Assembly (NCBI GenBank): GCA_903813345.2
Contig: CAIIXF020000004.1
Location: 3,803,525 to 3,867,524 of the forward strand
Length of the DNA: 64,000 nt
Direction: 5' to 3'
Origin: Owenia fusiformis
Lineage: Eukaryota > Annelida > Polychaeta > Sabellida > Oweniidae
Shown one piece after another: positions 1 to 9,900 of this stretch (position 1 is its first letter; every line of letters begins with the position of its first letter). A program made the translations under genes and the position numbers. The notes below the pieces were generated by a model, which was not told the DNA's origin, did no database searches, and worked only from the letters and a program-made list of their open reading frames with translations.

Positions 1-110
1 AAATAACACTGATTGTATAATTTTGACAATGATTGTATAATTTTGACAATGATTGTATAATTTTGACTTTGATTGTATAATTTTGACAATGATTACATAA
101 TTTTCATTTG
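1..110. repeat. 20-bp tandem repeat
   Basis: About five copies of a 20-bp unit built on ATTGTATAATTTTGACAATG. The copies differ at a few positions (one has TTTGACTTT, the last has GATTACATAA). The array may extend beyond the left edge of the window. No coding potential is seen. Confidence 0.9.
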
Positions 111-387
111 GGAATTTAAACCCTGACTGAATTTTTGGACTACTAAAGTACCCACTGACCTTTAAGATATATGCACATTAAATGTAGTATTAATAAAATA
201 CAACTTCATATCGAATTGGCCACAATTGATTTTTATTTAATTCTAGCTTATCCAATTTCGCATGTGGTTCAACAGTTCAACCAGACATAGACGTTTAATG
301 GTCAAAACAGAAATTTATCTCAATATCTTGATCTTATATTACCTACATTTTCAACTAATAGGCTTAAACAAAGCCTTGCTTCAAGAC

Positions 388-579
388 AGGCCCATAGCCA
401 GGATTTGCCAAGTTCAGTTCAGTTTTTGAAAAATTCCAGGGGGATTCACTTGTGACAATTTTGGTTCAAAAAATGGCCAAAATCACTTAAAAAGTGCTCA
501 GAATGGTGAAAAACTGCATTTTTTGCCCGGGGGGGGGGAGTTCGCTCAAACCCATCGAAACCCCCCTGGCTATGGGCCT
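388..579. mobile_element. MITE-like foldback element (GGCCCATAGCCAGG family)
   Basis: A roughly 190-bp element begins AGGCCCATAGCCAGG and ends with its reverse complement, CCTGGCTATGGGCCT, giving 15-bp terminal inverted repeats. The interior includes phrases such as AATTCCAGGGGG and AATGGTGAAAAACTGCAT. Similar phrases recur near 11960-12130, 19925-20000, 20222-20375 and 56310-56880, so this is a dispersed non-coding family. No target duplication is clear. The superfamily is not assigned. Confidence 0.7.
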
Positions 580-1217
580 GCTGGACTATCTACACAACTG
601 AACTGGCAACTGGTGTCACAAGGGTTTGCAGCTAGACTAGCTAAACATATTAAAGCACCTTGATTGTTGCCATCTTTAAAGCATAAAGAAAGCTAAAAAA
701 TTGCTTTCAAGCTCAACATAAATAGGGTTTTGATCAGATAGAGGGTGGGTGCATATTTTGAGTCAAAGTACCTAATCTTCCTTTTAGCTTTGAGATTTTC
801 TTTTTTGCAAACAATATGTTCTATCAAAACTTACAAGATTGAGTTTTCAGTTCAATACGGGATAAAAGAAAAAAAAATTAATTCATCCATATTCAGACCT
901 ACTGTATACTCACACAGGCCCAGGAAGAATATTTAAATCCCCCCCCCCCCCAGTCACTGTTCTAAGTAATACATACTATTTCATAGTGAGTGGGAGGGGG
1001 ATGAACTCTTGTTCCCGTGTCTGTGTCTACTCATTATGAAAGTATCAGTGCATCTGATTTGAAACATTTCAATGAACTATTCACCTCGGTCATTCCAATA
1101 AATTGCATCAATTAAAATCCAAGGTAAAGCTTTTCATTAAGTGTTATTGATTGACAAACTTACAAAATACAATAAATCTAATTAATTGAAAAAATAAATA
1201 TGTATATTCAAGAAATG

Positions 1218-1359
1218 TAGACCGAAGAGCAAGGGTAATGTCGTCGAATACACCCCGCAGGACTTAGGGCACAAATGTTTTCTGTACCCGAATGACCGAA
1301 GCTATTGTGCCTAGTCCTAAGGGGTGTATTCGACGGTATTACACCTGCTCCGAGGTCTA
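1218..1359. mobile_element. Foldback element
   Basis: A 142-bp imperfect palindrome. The left arm starts TAGACCGAAGAGCAAGGGTAAT and the right arm ends in the matching GAGGTCTA; inside, GTCGAATACACCCC pairs with GGGGTGTATTCGAC. It is short, non-coding and likely a MITE or palindromic relic. Overlapping open frames on both strands are by-products of the palindrome. Confidence 0.7.
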
Positions 1360-1674
1360 AATTATGTTTCGAACATGAAAACTCACCAAAATGTTTCGAA
1401 TATTCATTATGGTCCCCCATCACTATGGCCCACCATTATGACGTCACACATTACTCGTATTACCAGGGGCATTGTTTGCGAATATACCCCAGGTAAAATG
1501 TTGACTTTGTTTACAGATTATAGAAGGCGTGAATACAGTCATGTTCGAAATTCAGTTAGCACGTCCTCTCTGTTGTACAATTGTAGACAGCTACAGAAGT
1601 GAACATTTCTCTCAAATAATCACTTGTATCAAGTAACACATTCCTCCTCCTCTTTGAGTAAACATTTCATTTCA

Positions 1675-1850
1675 TTGAACCCTCTAGCAAACACTAGTGA
1701 ACACCTCCCTCAGGTAAACACCTCCTTTTAGTGAACACCACTCTCTAGTAAATAACACATTAGTGAACACCATCCTTAGGGAACACCTCCTTATAATAAA
1801 AACCTCATTCTAGTGAATCCCCCACCTTACCTCTAGGGACCATTCAAACA
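1675..1850. repeat. Degenerate GTGAACACC-rich repeat
   Basis: The motif TAGTGAACACCTCC and its variants occur about seven times at irregular spacing. It is the reverse complement of the AGGTGTTCACAT motif seen near 15790-15850 and 18340-18610, so it belongs to the same dispersed family as the larger arrays in glycogenin intron 2. Confidence 0.6.
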
Positions 1851-2582
1851 TTATCTTTGAATTAAACGTCACCCCTATAAAATTATTTCAATGAACATAT
1901 GTGTACTTATCTCTAATTACTGTATATCTTCTTAATCCGGCACTACTTATTTTGGCGGATTTGCTGTTTGAACATTTGGGGACTACTTCATTTGGCGGAC
2001 TAACAATATTACAATGAACTAATTTACATGGTGCTAAAATTACCGGGGATTTTGGCGGCTACATAATTTGGCAGACTTTAACAATTTGATTGATCCGTCA
2101 AATTAAAATGGCTACCAAATTAAGTAGAAGAGTAATAATTTAAGTCTTCCTAAATGTTTAAAATATTTTCTTCTAGACCAATGGTTTCACTATACAAAAT
2201 GTCTGAGGTTTTTATCACAGATTAAAAGCAGTCATATCACTGACGTTTATTCAGACACTGATGATTATCAACTGCAATGAATTACTGAATAATCTTGAAG
2301 TAGCATATATGACATCTCAAACTAAATCTGTATGTGTCTCTGTGAGAGGTAACCCTGGGTTTTATTCCATGAAAAGATGTGACTTTTTCATTGAAATGAG
2401 CGGATTCAATCTCAACATGAGTTATTCTTGAAATGAGACAATATTTTGTAAGTGACTCAGCTTTATTTCAAATTGTAAAATGAAGTAAAGAGGATAAAAC
2501 TAGAGAAAACAGAGATATATGAAGTTCTAGAAACTTTTTTATTAATTTTTAAAATCATTTCATTTGCTTCTGAATGTCATGT

Positions 2583-2667
2583 TTCAGATTTCTATGAGTA
2601 ATCTTCAGATTTCAATGAGTGACTTTCAGATTTCAATGAGTGACTTTCAGATTTCAATGAGTGACTT
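2583..2667. repeat. 21-bp tandem repeat, 4 copies
   Basis: Four copies of TTCAGATTTCAATGAGTGACT start at 2583, 2604, 2625 and 2646. The first copy is slightly diverged. It lies just downstream of the minus-strand coiled-coil gene and may be in its 3' untranslated region. Confidence 0.9.
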
Positions 2668-2815
2668 CTAAGAGCTAAACAGGAATGATCAAATGGCTCA
2701 TTCATGTTGAATATCACTTTCTAAATTAAGCAATAAGTATTCACTTTGAGAGAGTTCATTTACTGAATTAGGCACCAAAAATTGTGAAATACACTTGTTG
2801 AAACCTATATTCAGT

Positions 2816-3642
2816 TCAAATATCCAATTTCCCCAGGACGTCACTTTGATTTCCCGAATCAGGGGCAAAGTATGTGAAATGTTTACGTAAATGTTCTAGA
2901 CCCTTCTTGCTTACACTGTGAGCTTGCCTTTCTTTTTCCAAATCTCTTGTCAATTTATCCACCAAATCATTCAATGTTTCAATTTCATTTTCATAAATTG
3001 TTTTAAAATGTTCTGTTTTAACGTTGTAATCCTGTTTTAACTGGTTATATCCAGTTTCTAGTTTTATCAAAGTGTTTTTATGTTCAATTTTTTCATGTTC
3101 CAATTCGAGTCTCATATCATGTAATTCTTTATAAATCATTGATTTATCCTTAGTTAAAGTTTTAATTTCATTCGAGAGTTTGGAAATAACAGATTCTGCC
3201 TCCATAAGTTCTGTCTTTAAACTTGCACATAAAATATCTTGACGTTTATTTGCCTTCACGACATCTCCTAATTTGGACGTTCGCAAATCAAGCATTTTTG
3301 TTTTGTGCTTTAATTTATGATCAAACTCATCAACTTGTTTTGAGAGGCTTTTAATAACAGCTTTCATTTGACGATTTTGGTCTTTGGCTGTTTTGAAAAC
3401 CTCTCGTAGAACATCAATTTCTTTACTCGTCCAAATTGCGGAATCGTCCATATTAACAGATGTATCTGGTTCAAAATGTGTCTTGGTCGCATATTTTGAT
3501 TTTCCAGCACCTTCGTCTAATGATTTGAGGGTTGAGCTTTTACTTTTAGTTGATTGTTTATGAGCAAATGTTGATTGTGTACCATCCAATGTTGTTTGTT
3601 TACCATCCAATGTTGATTGTCTATCATCAAATTCCCTTTGTT
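2816..3642 (-). CDS. CCDC160-like gene, exon 2 (terminal coding exon)
   Basis: This 827-bp exon encodes residues 71-345 and the stop. The acceptor CAG lies at 3645-3643. The open frame continues upstream to an ATG at 3661, but those six codons are intron: taking the AG acceptor lets the frame join the upstream exon exactly. The Q-S-T repeats at the N-terminal end of the exon (QSTLDGKQTTLDGTQST) are a small internal duplication. Candidate poly(A) signals lie about 280 bp downstream. Confidence 0.7.
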
Positions 3643-4830
3643 CTGGAATATAAATATTCATGGATCAAACATAACTTAAAGGGGCAACAAGGAATCTGCA
3701 TATGAAAAATATTCAGGCCTACATTAAAGAGGCAACAAGGCCTGTAGAGAGAAAATTCGAAATTTTTTACTTTTTCTGAGCTATCAGGGCGACATTTGGT
3801 TTACATCTTTAAAATACCTATTTTCTTAAAATGTATGGATAAACTATCAATTTCAGCATTAAGAAGTGCAAAATTCAGTTCAAAGCTTCTATAGAGGGAG
3901 TCCCACTTATAGATTTTTAAGATTCGCCACTGTTTCAAGAGGAATATCAGCTGAAATAGTGTTAATCCAGGGGGTACCTTTGGAAATAAAAAAATATGAA
4001 GGAATAACCAAACTTAAATATATTTTGACACTGGTCCATGATCATTGAATGGCCCCTCTGCACTCATTGTTGCACCTTTAAATCAATATCTTGACAAAAC
4101 ATAAGAAGCATGCTGAATGATGGGATATTTTGTGTAAAGTGTGCCCATTGAAAGAGCTTTATAAATGTAAGATAGGTGGCACTCACATTCAAACATTGTA
4201 CTCATAGTGCAATGATTTGTCTTGTATGAATGTGCCACATGTTCTCAATGTAAGGCTCTAGGTTTACAAATAGAAGTAAGGCCTAATATTATGTGTTGTT
4301 CTCTCATAATAAAGGTCCATACTGTAGATTTTTCAAGAGGACCACTTGAACTAATGCAATCACTGAATAATTTTGGATATGAATTGTATTTGCTATAATT
4401 AAGTCAAAAGAGGTCCTTTGTTTGAAAAGAGTTCTTGCTAATAGTTTCTATAGTATTACATGTACATGTGAGTAGCCAAATATATCAATTTTAACCTAAT
4501 ACAGTATATATATACATGGTGTTCCAAAAGTAACAGGACTGGTGTTGTCAGCACCAGTCCTGTTACTTTTGGAACACCCTGTATAAATCAAAATTTCACA
4601 TAGAATTATGAATACTTACCCAATTCGAATTTTTCTCTCTCTTCATCTTCTAATAACGTCATGATCCTAACACGCTCGTATACATTCTTAATGGCCGACA
4701 CATCCAATGGTGATATTCCCCGTTTCAAATGTTTATCCCTTATATCTTTCTTTCCATCCCGAAGCTCTTTTGCACTTAGACCAAATGTAGGTGGAAACAG
4801 ATCCTCCACCCAAAATCTTGATTCTGCCAT
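2816..4830 (-). CDS. CCDC160-like coiled-coil protein (two-exon gene)
   Basis: Joining 4830-4620 to 3642-2816 on the minus strand gives a 345-residue protein with no internal stop. The donor GGTAAGT and the acceptor TATATTCCAG are both good, and phase 1 is kept across the junction. Residues 1-20 (MAESRFWVEDLFPP...) resemble the N-terminus of vertebrate CCDC160, which also has an aromatic-rich motif there. Residues 75-108 are a low-complexity Q-S-T repeat. Residues about 143-327 are a long, charged coiled coil rich in K, E, L and Q. The end (GLEHLRKHF) recalls the CCDC160 C-terminus. Length is close to the roughly 325 residues of the human protein. The match is from memory of the family, not a search; any other small coiled-coil protein remains possible. 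The role of the family is unknown. The gene lies head to head with glycogenin. Confidence 0.65.
3643..4619 (-). other. Intron of the CCDC160-like gene
   Basis: A 977-bp GT-AG intron on the minus strand. It contains the mariner-type hairpin at 4511-4585 close to the donor, and otherwise AT-rich sequence with no other feature seen. Confidence 0.6.
4511..4585. mobile_element. Mariner-type palindromic terminal repeat
   Basis: Two 34-bp arms, with one mismatch, face each other across a 7-bp loop. The outer end reads TATACAGGGTGTTCC on the better arm, which resembles the terminal repeats of mariner/Tc1 elements. Either a tiny MITE or two fused transposon ends. The transcribed hairpin would be very stable. 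Confidence 0.7.
4620..4830 (-). CDS. CCDC160-like gene, exon 1 (first coding exon)
   Basis: The 211-bp coding part encodes residues 1-70 plus one base. I chose the ATG at 4830-4828 because it sits just after a good acceptor (poly-T then CAG, ending at 4839) and starts the conserved-looking MAESRFWVEDLFPP segment. The open frame upstream of it (to 4914) reads through that acceptor and is probably intron. A separate 5' untranslated exon is therefore expected further upstream. Confidence 0.65.
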
Positions 4831-5336
4831 TTTTAATCCTGAAAAAAACATACACTGTATATCAAATGTTCTCATAAGTTGTTTATTGTTTAAGTATTTT
4901 GACATAAGCATCATCTATCAATAGATTGATACATCTTGTCTATGTCTATGTCAATAATCTGCAAAAGGCTAATAAGCCCATATACATATGTACATGTATA
5001 TGAAGCAGATATATAATTTAACAGTGATAGAATTTGATTAGAATATAATTTAAAACATTAACATTGACATCTCCCCATCTTGAAGTCTCAACTTTCTTAT
5101 CTTGCTATAGACCATGGGCACCCACTTTTTGCACCAATCCCCTGGTATTTTGTTCATGGTGCTGAGGAGGAGACTCAGAGGAAAGAAGAACTATGTACTC
5201 TTATCCTGCTGGCGAAAGTAGGGGCAATAGCCACACCTGTAGCCTTTTATTATATATCTAACACAGACGGGGAGGCTATGGGTGCATTTATTGCATTCAA
5301 TTCCTACATGTAAGTATCGCCATATTCAAAATGATG

Positions 5337-5731
5337 TACAGCCCATTTCACTGTTTTATTTCGTCGGTAGAACCCCAAAAAAAAGAAATCAGGAGGCCAT
5401 AGTGCAATAATATTTGGAAAAGTTTATTCATATTGTACATGAATGACATTTGTATATTTCAGATTATTTAGTTTTTTGTGCAATAAGCCTATGCCCTCTT
5501 GTAATTTAAAGAATTTCAGCCATGTTAATCTTTTTGAAAATACTATGGCAGAGAAGCATCTAAATATAAAAGGCCACATACTCTATTAGCCACACTAGAA
5601 GCAATCCAAGATATACAAATGTCATTTATGTGCAATAGGGATATATTTTTCCATATATTATTGCACAATGATCTTTTGATTTCTCATTTTTTAGGTTTTA
5701 CTGACGAAATAAAACAATGAAATGGGCTGTA
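5337..5731. mobile_element. MITE-like element with TACAGCCCATTTCA ends
   Basis: A 395-bp segment begins TACAGCCCATTTCACTGTTT and ends in the near-perfect reverse complement (arms about 30 bp, running to a GTCGGTA/TACTGAC core). The interior is AT-rich and non-coding. Closely related sequence recurs at 53720-53830 and about 55985-56315, so the family is dispersed. Confidence 0.75.
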
Positions 5732-5925
5732 ATTACTTGAGTCTCCAGCCAATTATTGGCTAGAAGTAAATTCATCTGGAACATTGTGAACCATTTGAAA
5801 AAAGCTGGCCGTTGTGTCATAAATTTATTAAATATTTAAAAAATCGCCATATAAATAAATCATGAATTAAAATGGAACTGGCTAGGCTCCTTGATGAGAT
5901 ATTGCATGATTTTGTCTAAAATTAA

Positions 5926-6163
5926 AATAAATGGCTCCAAGAAAAATGGCGATATCCGTAAAATGGACAGAATGTCGTTATTGTCTGTAAGTGGCTCACC
6001 GCTGTAAATTCTAAGTTAGCAATCCAGAGGATGTGAAATAATACATTGATCACTTCATATGTTATGGAATTTTTGGTGAGGTAATAAGACCAAAACTCGC
6101 AATTCAAATTGTGATGTGGAAAAGTGGCGAACATTTGATTTCAAATTTTATGATTCCTTTATG
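5926..6163 (+). mobile_element. Dispersed transposon-derived segment, copy 1
   Basis: This stretch matches, in reverse complement, sequence at 53916-54141. Shared phrases include ATGGCGATAT, TTCTAAGTTAGC and GGTGAGGTAATAAGACCAAAAC. Both copies lie next to a TACAGCCCATTTCA element, so the two parts probably belong to one larger transposon. No open frame of use is seen. Confidence 0.6.
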
Positions 6164-6225
6164 ACCCGTATACAGCAGTAAAAAACATGCAGGGGTTTAT
6201 CTTTGGACAAAGGCCACAATATAGT

Positions 6226-6421
6226 CATGGGCGTAGCGCCCGGTACGCTGGGTACGCACAGGCGTACCAGATGGTTGCAAATTCGCTCCAAATACAACCA
6301 AATTTCAAAATTTTCCTGGGGGAGAACCCCCAGAACCCCCTGAATGTTCATTTTTTGAACCACTCAACTCTTGTTCCCGTGGTGGTGGCGTACTACTTAG
6401 AAATATAGCGCTACGCCCATG
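6226..6421. mobile_element. Small MITE, CATGGGCGTAGCGC ends
   Basis: A 196-bp element has perfect 14-bp terminal inverted repeats (CATGGGCGTAGCGC at 6226-6239 and its complement at 6408-6421). It is flanked by the direct repeat ATAGT at 6221-6225 and 6422-6426, a likely 5-bp target duplication. It has jumped into the neighbouring transposon-derived sequence. Confidence 0.75.
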
Positions 6422-6853
6422 ATAGTGGCCTTAGAAGAAGGTAAGGCTGTAGCTCAAAAGTCCAACTCATCAGGGCAGGAGCCTCATATGTTGAGAGATG
6501 GAGAAGTTTGGCTTCAATAGCAAGCTATGATAATAAAGATTGTTTTTTAAATGCAGATGCACATTCCTTGGAAAAATCCTGTGGACATCCCTGTAGTCCG
6601 ATCCTAGACTCGCTTTTGCATCAATCTGATTCTTGATTTTTGACTTTATAAAGTTTATCTATATACAAACTGACATTCCGGGCTGTTACTCCAACAAAAA
6701 AGAAACATTTGGTCATAAATATGTACTCTAAATAATAATATATAAATTGAATTAGTAGATATTTATGAACTTTTTAAAATACCTGGTTATTAGAGAAAAA
6801 ACAACTATTTTTCTTCAAATTTTAGCGCTTGGATGGAGGCTGACATCTTGAAT

Positions 6854-6926
6854 CACGTGAATAATATCCGGCGTTATAATTGGTTAGAGTTTGCAGGTCA
6901 CAGTCGTGTCAGAAAAAATCGAGAAG
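6854..6926 (+). promoter_or_regulatory. Putative glycogenin promoter and 5' UTR
   Basis: The 73 bp before the glycogenin start codon contain a perfect E-box CACGTG at 6854-6859, the site bound by bHLH factors such as USF and MYC. No clear TATA box is seen. Because the CCDC160-like gene points the other way, the promoter could be shared, but the distance and the missing 5' exon leave that open. Confidence 0.4.
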
Positions 6927-6942
6927 ATGGCTCGTCCGAAAG
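6927..6942 (+). CDS. Glycogenin exon 1 (start codon)
   Basis: A 16-base coding piece (ATG, then codons for A-R-P-K plus one base) ends at the donor AAAG/GTCAGT. It joins exon 2 as codon GTG. The ATG context (GAGAAGATGG) is favourable. The five residues replace the short variable N-terminus before the conserved FVTLTTND segment. The call depends on phase and donor quality, since so few residues carry no homology. Confidence 0.7.
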
Positions 6943-9900
6943 GTCAGTATATTACTGTATTTTGTAAAGAAACTATACATAAAACATATTTTAAATACAT
7001 TCAGTATAAAATATAGGGTAATATTCTACATTTTGGTAGTAGGTTTGTTAGTTTTAGACGTTTAAATCCAAAGTTATTGAGTTTTCAACAACCGGTACCG
7101 TGGCAAGTTCTATATTTCGTGCCCTTCAAAAGGTCAAGGTCACATGTACTGTCAAATTTTGTGTATTTCTCATCTGTATTGAGTTAATATATAGATATTA
7201 CATCTTTGATTTCATATGTTTAAAGCATTGTATCATAGTTGAACAATTCTGTTGTCCTTACGCGTAGCTGAAATTTAGACTTTCGCTTTACTTTTGCCAC
7301 TGTCTTTCTTGCGTAAGAAATCTACTTTCACATCAATGTTCAAAATTGTAAGCTTACAGACTATCGGCTAAAATTTAGTCTAGTCCAGAGTTGATGATTT
7401 GGAGTCTTCGTTACTTTCTAGACTTTAAAGCGCAAATTTAAACAAAATCATCTTTGTTGCATCAACTATTGAGCATTTAGCAAAATATCCAAGAGGTAAA
7501 AGTAAAATACCCCGGGTTAAAATATGAACCGTGAAAATGAACGATTTCCTTGTAAATTCCAGAAGTTTCAATACGAAAAATTAACCAGCATATGTGAAAA
7601 TTGAATGTTTGTTCATTGATTTTACAATTTACATCTTAATTATAAAGCAGTGTTCGCGCTAGCCATTTAAATTTCTGAGTCCCAGGGACGCAACACATTT
7701 GAAAAATGTGAGTCCCGTCTAATTTTTTTTGAGTCCCTCATATTTTGTTATTAAAGTGAAAGTGAAGTGGGCGATAATAGAGTGCTTACGCTAAAACAGG
7801 ATAAAGTGACATATATTGTAATTCTATGCATTCTCCCGATAAATATCTATCATTTGGTCCTTTTCACACAATTCTTTACTAATGTTATACCAAAATTCTC
7901 CGAAATGAATGAAAGAAATACTCAAATTAAGAGTTGTTTTCACATTTTACCAACCACCGATCTTCAAGGTCGTGTCAAGGTCGTAAACTTTTTGTTTCTT
8001 TTTATAACATTTCTCCTTACTCTGACGACTTTTGGATGAAAAACGTTGATCTATCATTAAATAATTATATTGATGCATAACATTAGAATCTAACGGTTCC
8101 TAGTGGAAGTAAGCTTAACTAAGATTATCGTGAAAAAAAGTCTCAATTCTCAATTTTGAAACTAATGTTTGCGTACAACAGATTATCCAGCTTCGGTATA
8201 CTCTGGAATGACTCGGAGGGCACCATAGCCAATCAAATGCTGTGTTTCAGTCTAGAAGCCCCGCAAATATACTGAGACACTCCGGTAGCCAATCAGATTT
8301 GCCGACATTAACATTATTGAGATCAAGGAAGTAGACGATTTGAAAATTCTTCAGAAAATCATGTTTTATCACTTCTACGCTGCAGTAAAAGTTACCTGAT
8401 GGTGGTGTAGAATCTTTGCGTCCCAGGGACGTAAGTTATTTCTGATTTTCCCGTCCGACCTCTTGAAATTTCCGTAAAAACGAGAAAAAACGGCGTCAAC
8501 GCGAACACTGATAAAGCATCACAAACAGTTCCTACTGTATTATAAGCTTAATACGGCAGACAAGCATTCATACTTTCCCCGCATTTAGTTCAGACCAATA
8601 GTGAGACTGTAGATCATGCACTTTCATCTATCTTAGAACATGCTATCCTCCTCTGTCCCATCCTAAACCCATCCACAAACAACCGCAAACATTCATTAAT
8701 AGTCTCATGATTTTCACATCAGACTGGGTTGGTTGACACGTCAGCAAGTTAAAGCTCTAGGGTCAATATGTTATTCCCTGATTGGGCAAAACCTTCCTGG
8801 ATGTCAACACGAGGAAAAATGGAAAAGTCGAAAAAAGCATTTATACTAATTTTTATCAAATACTGCTTCATCTTCAACAAAACAAAGGTGATTAGATTTC
8901 ATTTAAATTTGCGTTCTAACCTTTCCTCCTGTTATCTGATTGGTCGTTGAATTTGTTTATCATAAACCTGATTGGCTGCCTGGTCCAAGGCGCTTGTAGG
9001 TGATTGTGTGACTCAATGGGGATTCCCCTCGATAGCCGAGGAATCGATTGTGTTTAATTCTTTAATTTGGTTGTTCTCTTGATTATTTCCGATATTTCAG
9101 CAATAATATACCCCAAAGTTATTCTCAAGATATATCCATGGTATGTGAGATATTATATGAGCAATAACAATAGAACATCATTGATTGTCTGGGGGAGAAA
9201 CCTATGGCATAAAACATCTTAAACTGACTCTTATTTTTCAAATTTTATCAATGCAGTCAGACCCTGAAAAAAGTAGTTGGTGTAGACCTTTTGGTTGACT
9301 CATTGTATAACTTGGAAATTGGGTAGTGTGTAATGTTGACTCTTGTCAGAAATAACAACCACTATTCCCCACCATGCATGACTTTTGCAAAAATCAAGAT
9401 CTTTTGAGATCTCTCTCTCCATGCAACATAAAATGGCTAAAATAGTTTTATCCTTGCCCTAGGCTTTCTCTAGGGAATGTTGAATATCGTTGATATAAAC
9501 CACCTTCCAGTTTTTATTTGTTACATGGTTTTTCTGAAGGTCTTACATGTAACCTGGGATAAACATGCTTGAAATTCTCACTAAGGTGTAAGGTCATTGC
9601 GTTCTAGTTATGTGAAATACATGTACAAGTAGTTGCTCTGCCAAAATCACAGGTAGGGATCAAACAGCTCTCTCCTGCAAAATCTGCATGATCCGGTGAA
9701 AAATCGCTGAATATACGAACAAAAATAAGCAAGATTGATGGCCGGAAAAGATAAAATCTTCATTTTGAAAAAAATCCCAAATCTCTTGATTTTTTACTGG
9801 TTTTTGCCGATTTTGCAGAAGAGTGCAGATTCAGAGAGGGTATTGCACCCAACATACCCCTGCAAAATGACAGGAGGGTGTATTGCACCCATCGCACCCC

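Larger units (their letters stand above)
111..2815. other. Intergenic region downstream of the CCDC160-like gene
   Basis: No gene is recognised on either strand. The short open frames here are not bounded by splice signals or similar to known families. The stretch holds the foldback elements at 388-579 and 1218-1359, the GTGAACACC-rich stretch at 1675-1850 and a 21-bp array at 2583-2667. Around 1935-2150 are several diverged copies of a CTACTTAATTTGGCGG motif in both orientations, possibly a worn palindromic element. AATAAA reads on the minus strand at 2543-2538 and 2467-2462; these are candidate polyadenylation signals for the minus-strand gene. Confidence 0.6.
4831..6853. other. Region between the head-to-head genes
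   Basis: This holds the start-proximal untranslated part or intron of the minus-strand gene, then the MITE-like element at 5337-5731, related transposon sequence at 5926-6163 and a small element at 6226-6421. The 77-codon open frame at 5080-5313 has no recognised similarity. A 5' exon of the CCDC160-like gene is expected here but could not be placed. Confidence 0.5.

Noticed and set aside
3643-3661. ATG at 3661 as the start of a separate coiled-coil protein
   Set aside because: The CAG acceptor at 3645-3643 joins exactly in phase to the exon at 4830-4620, giving a homologous N-terminus.
5080-5313. 77-codon frame as a gene
   Set aside because: No homology recognised, no splice pairing, and it lies in element-rich sequence.
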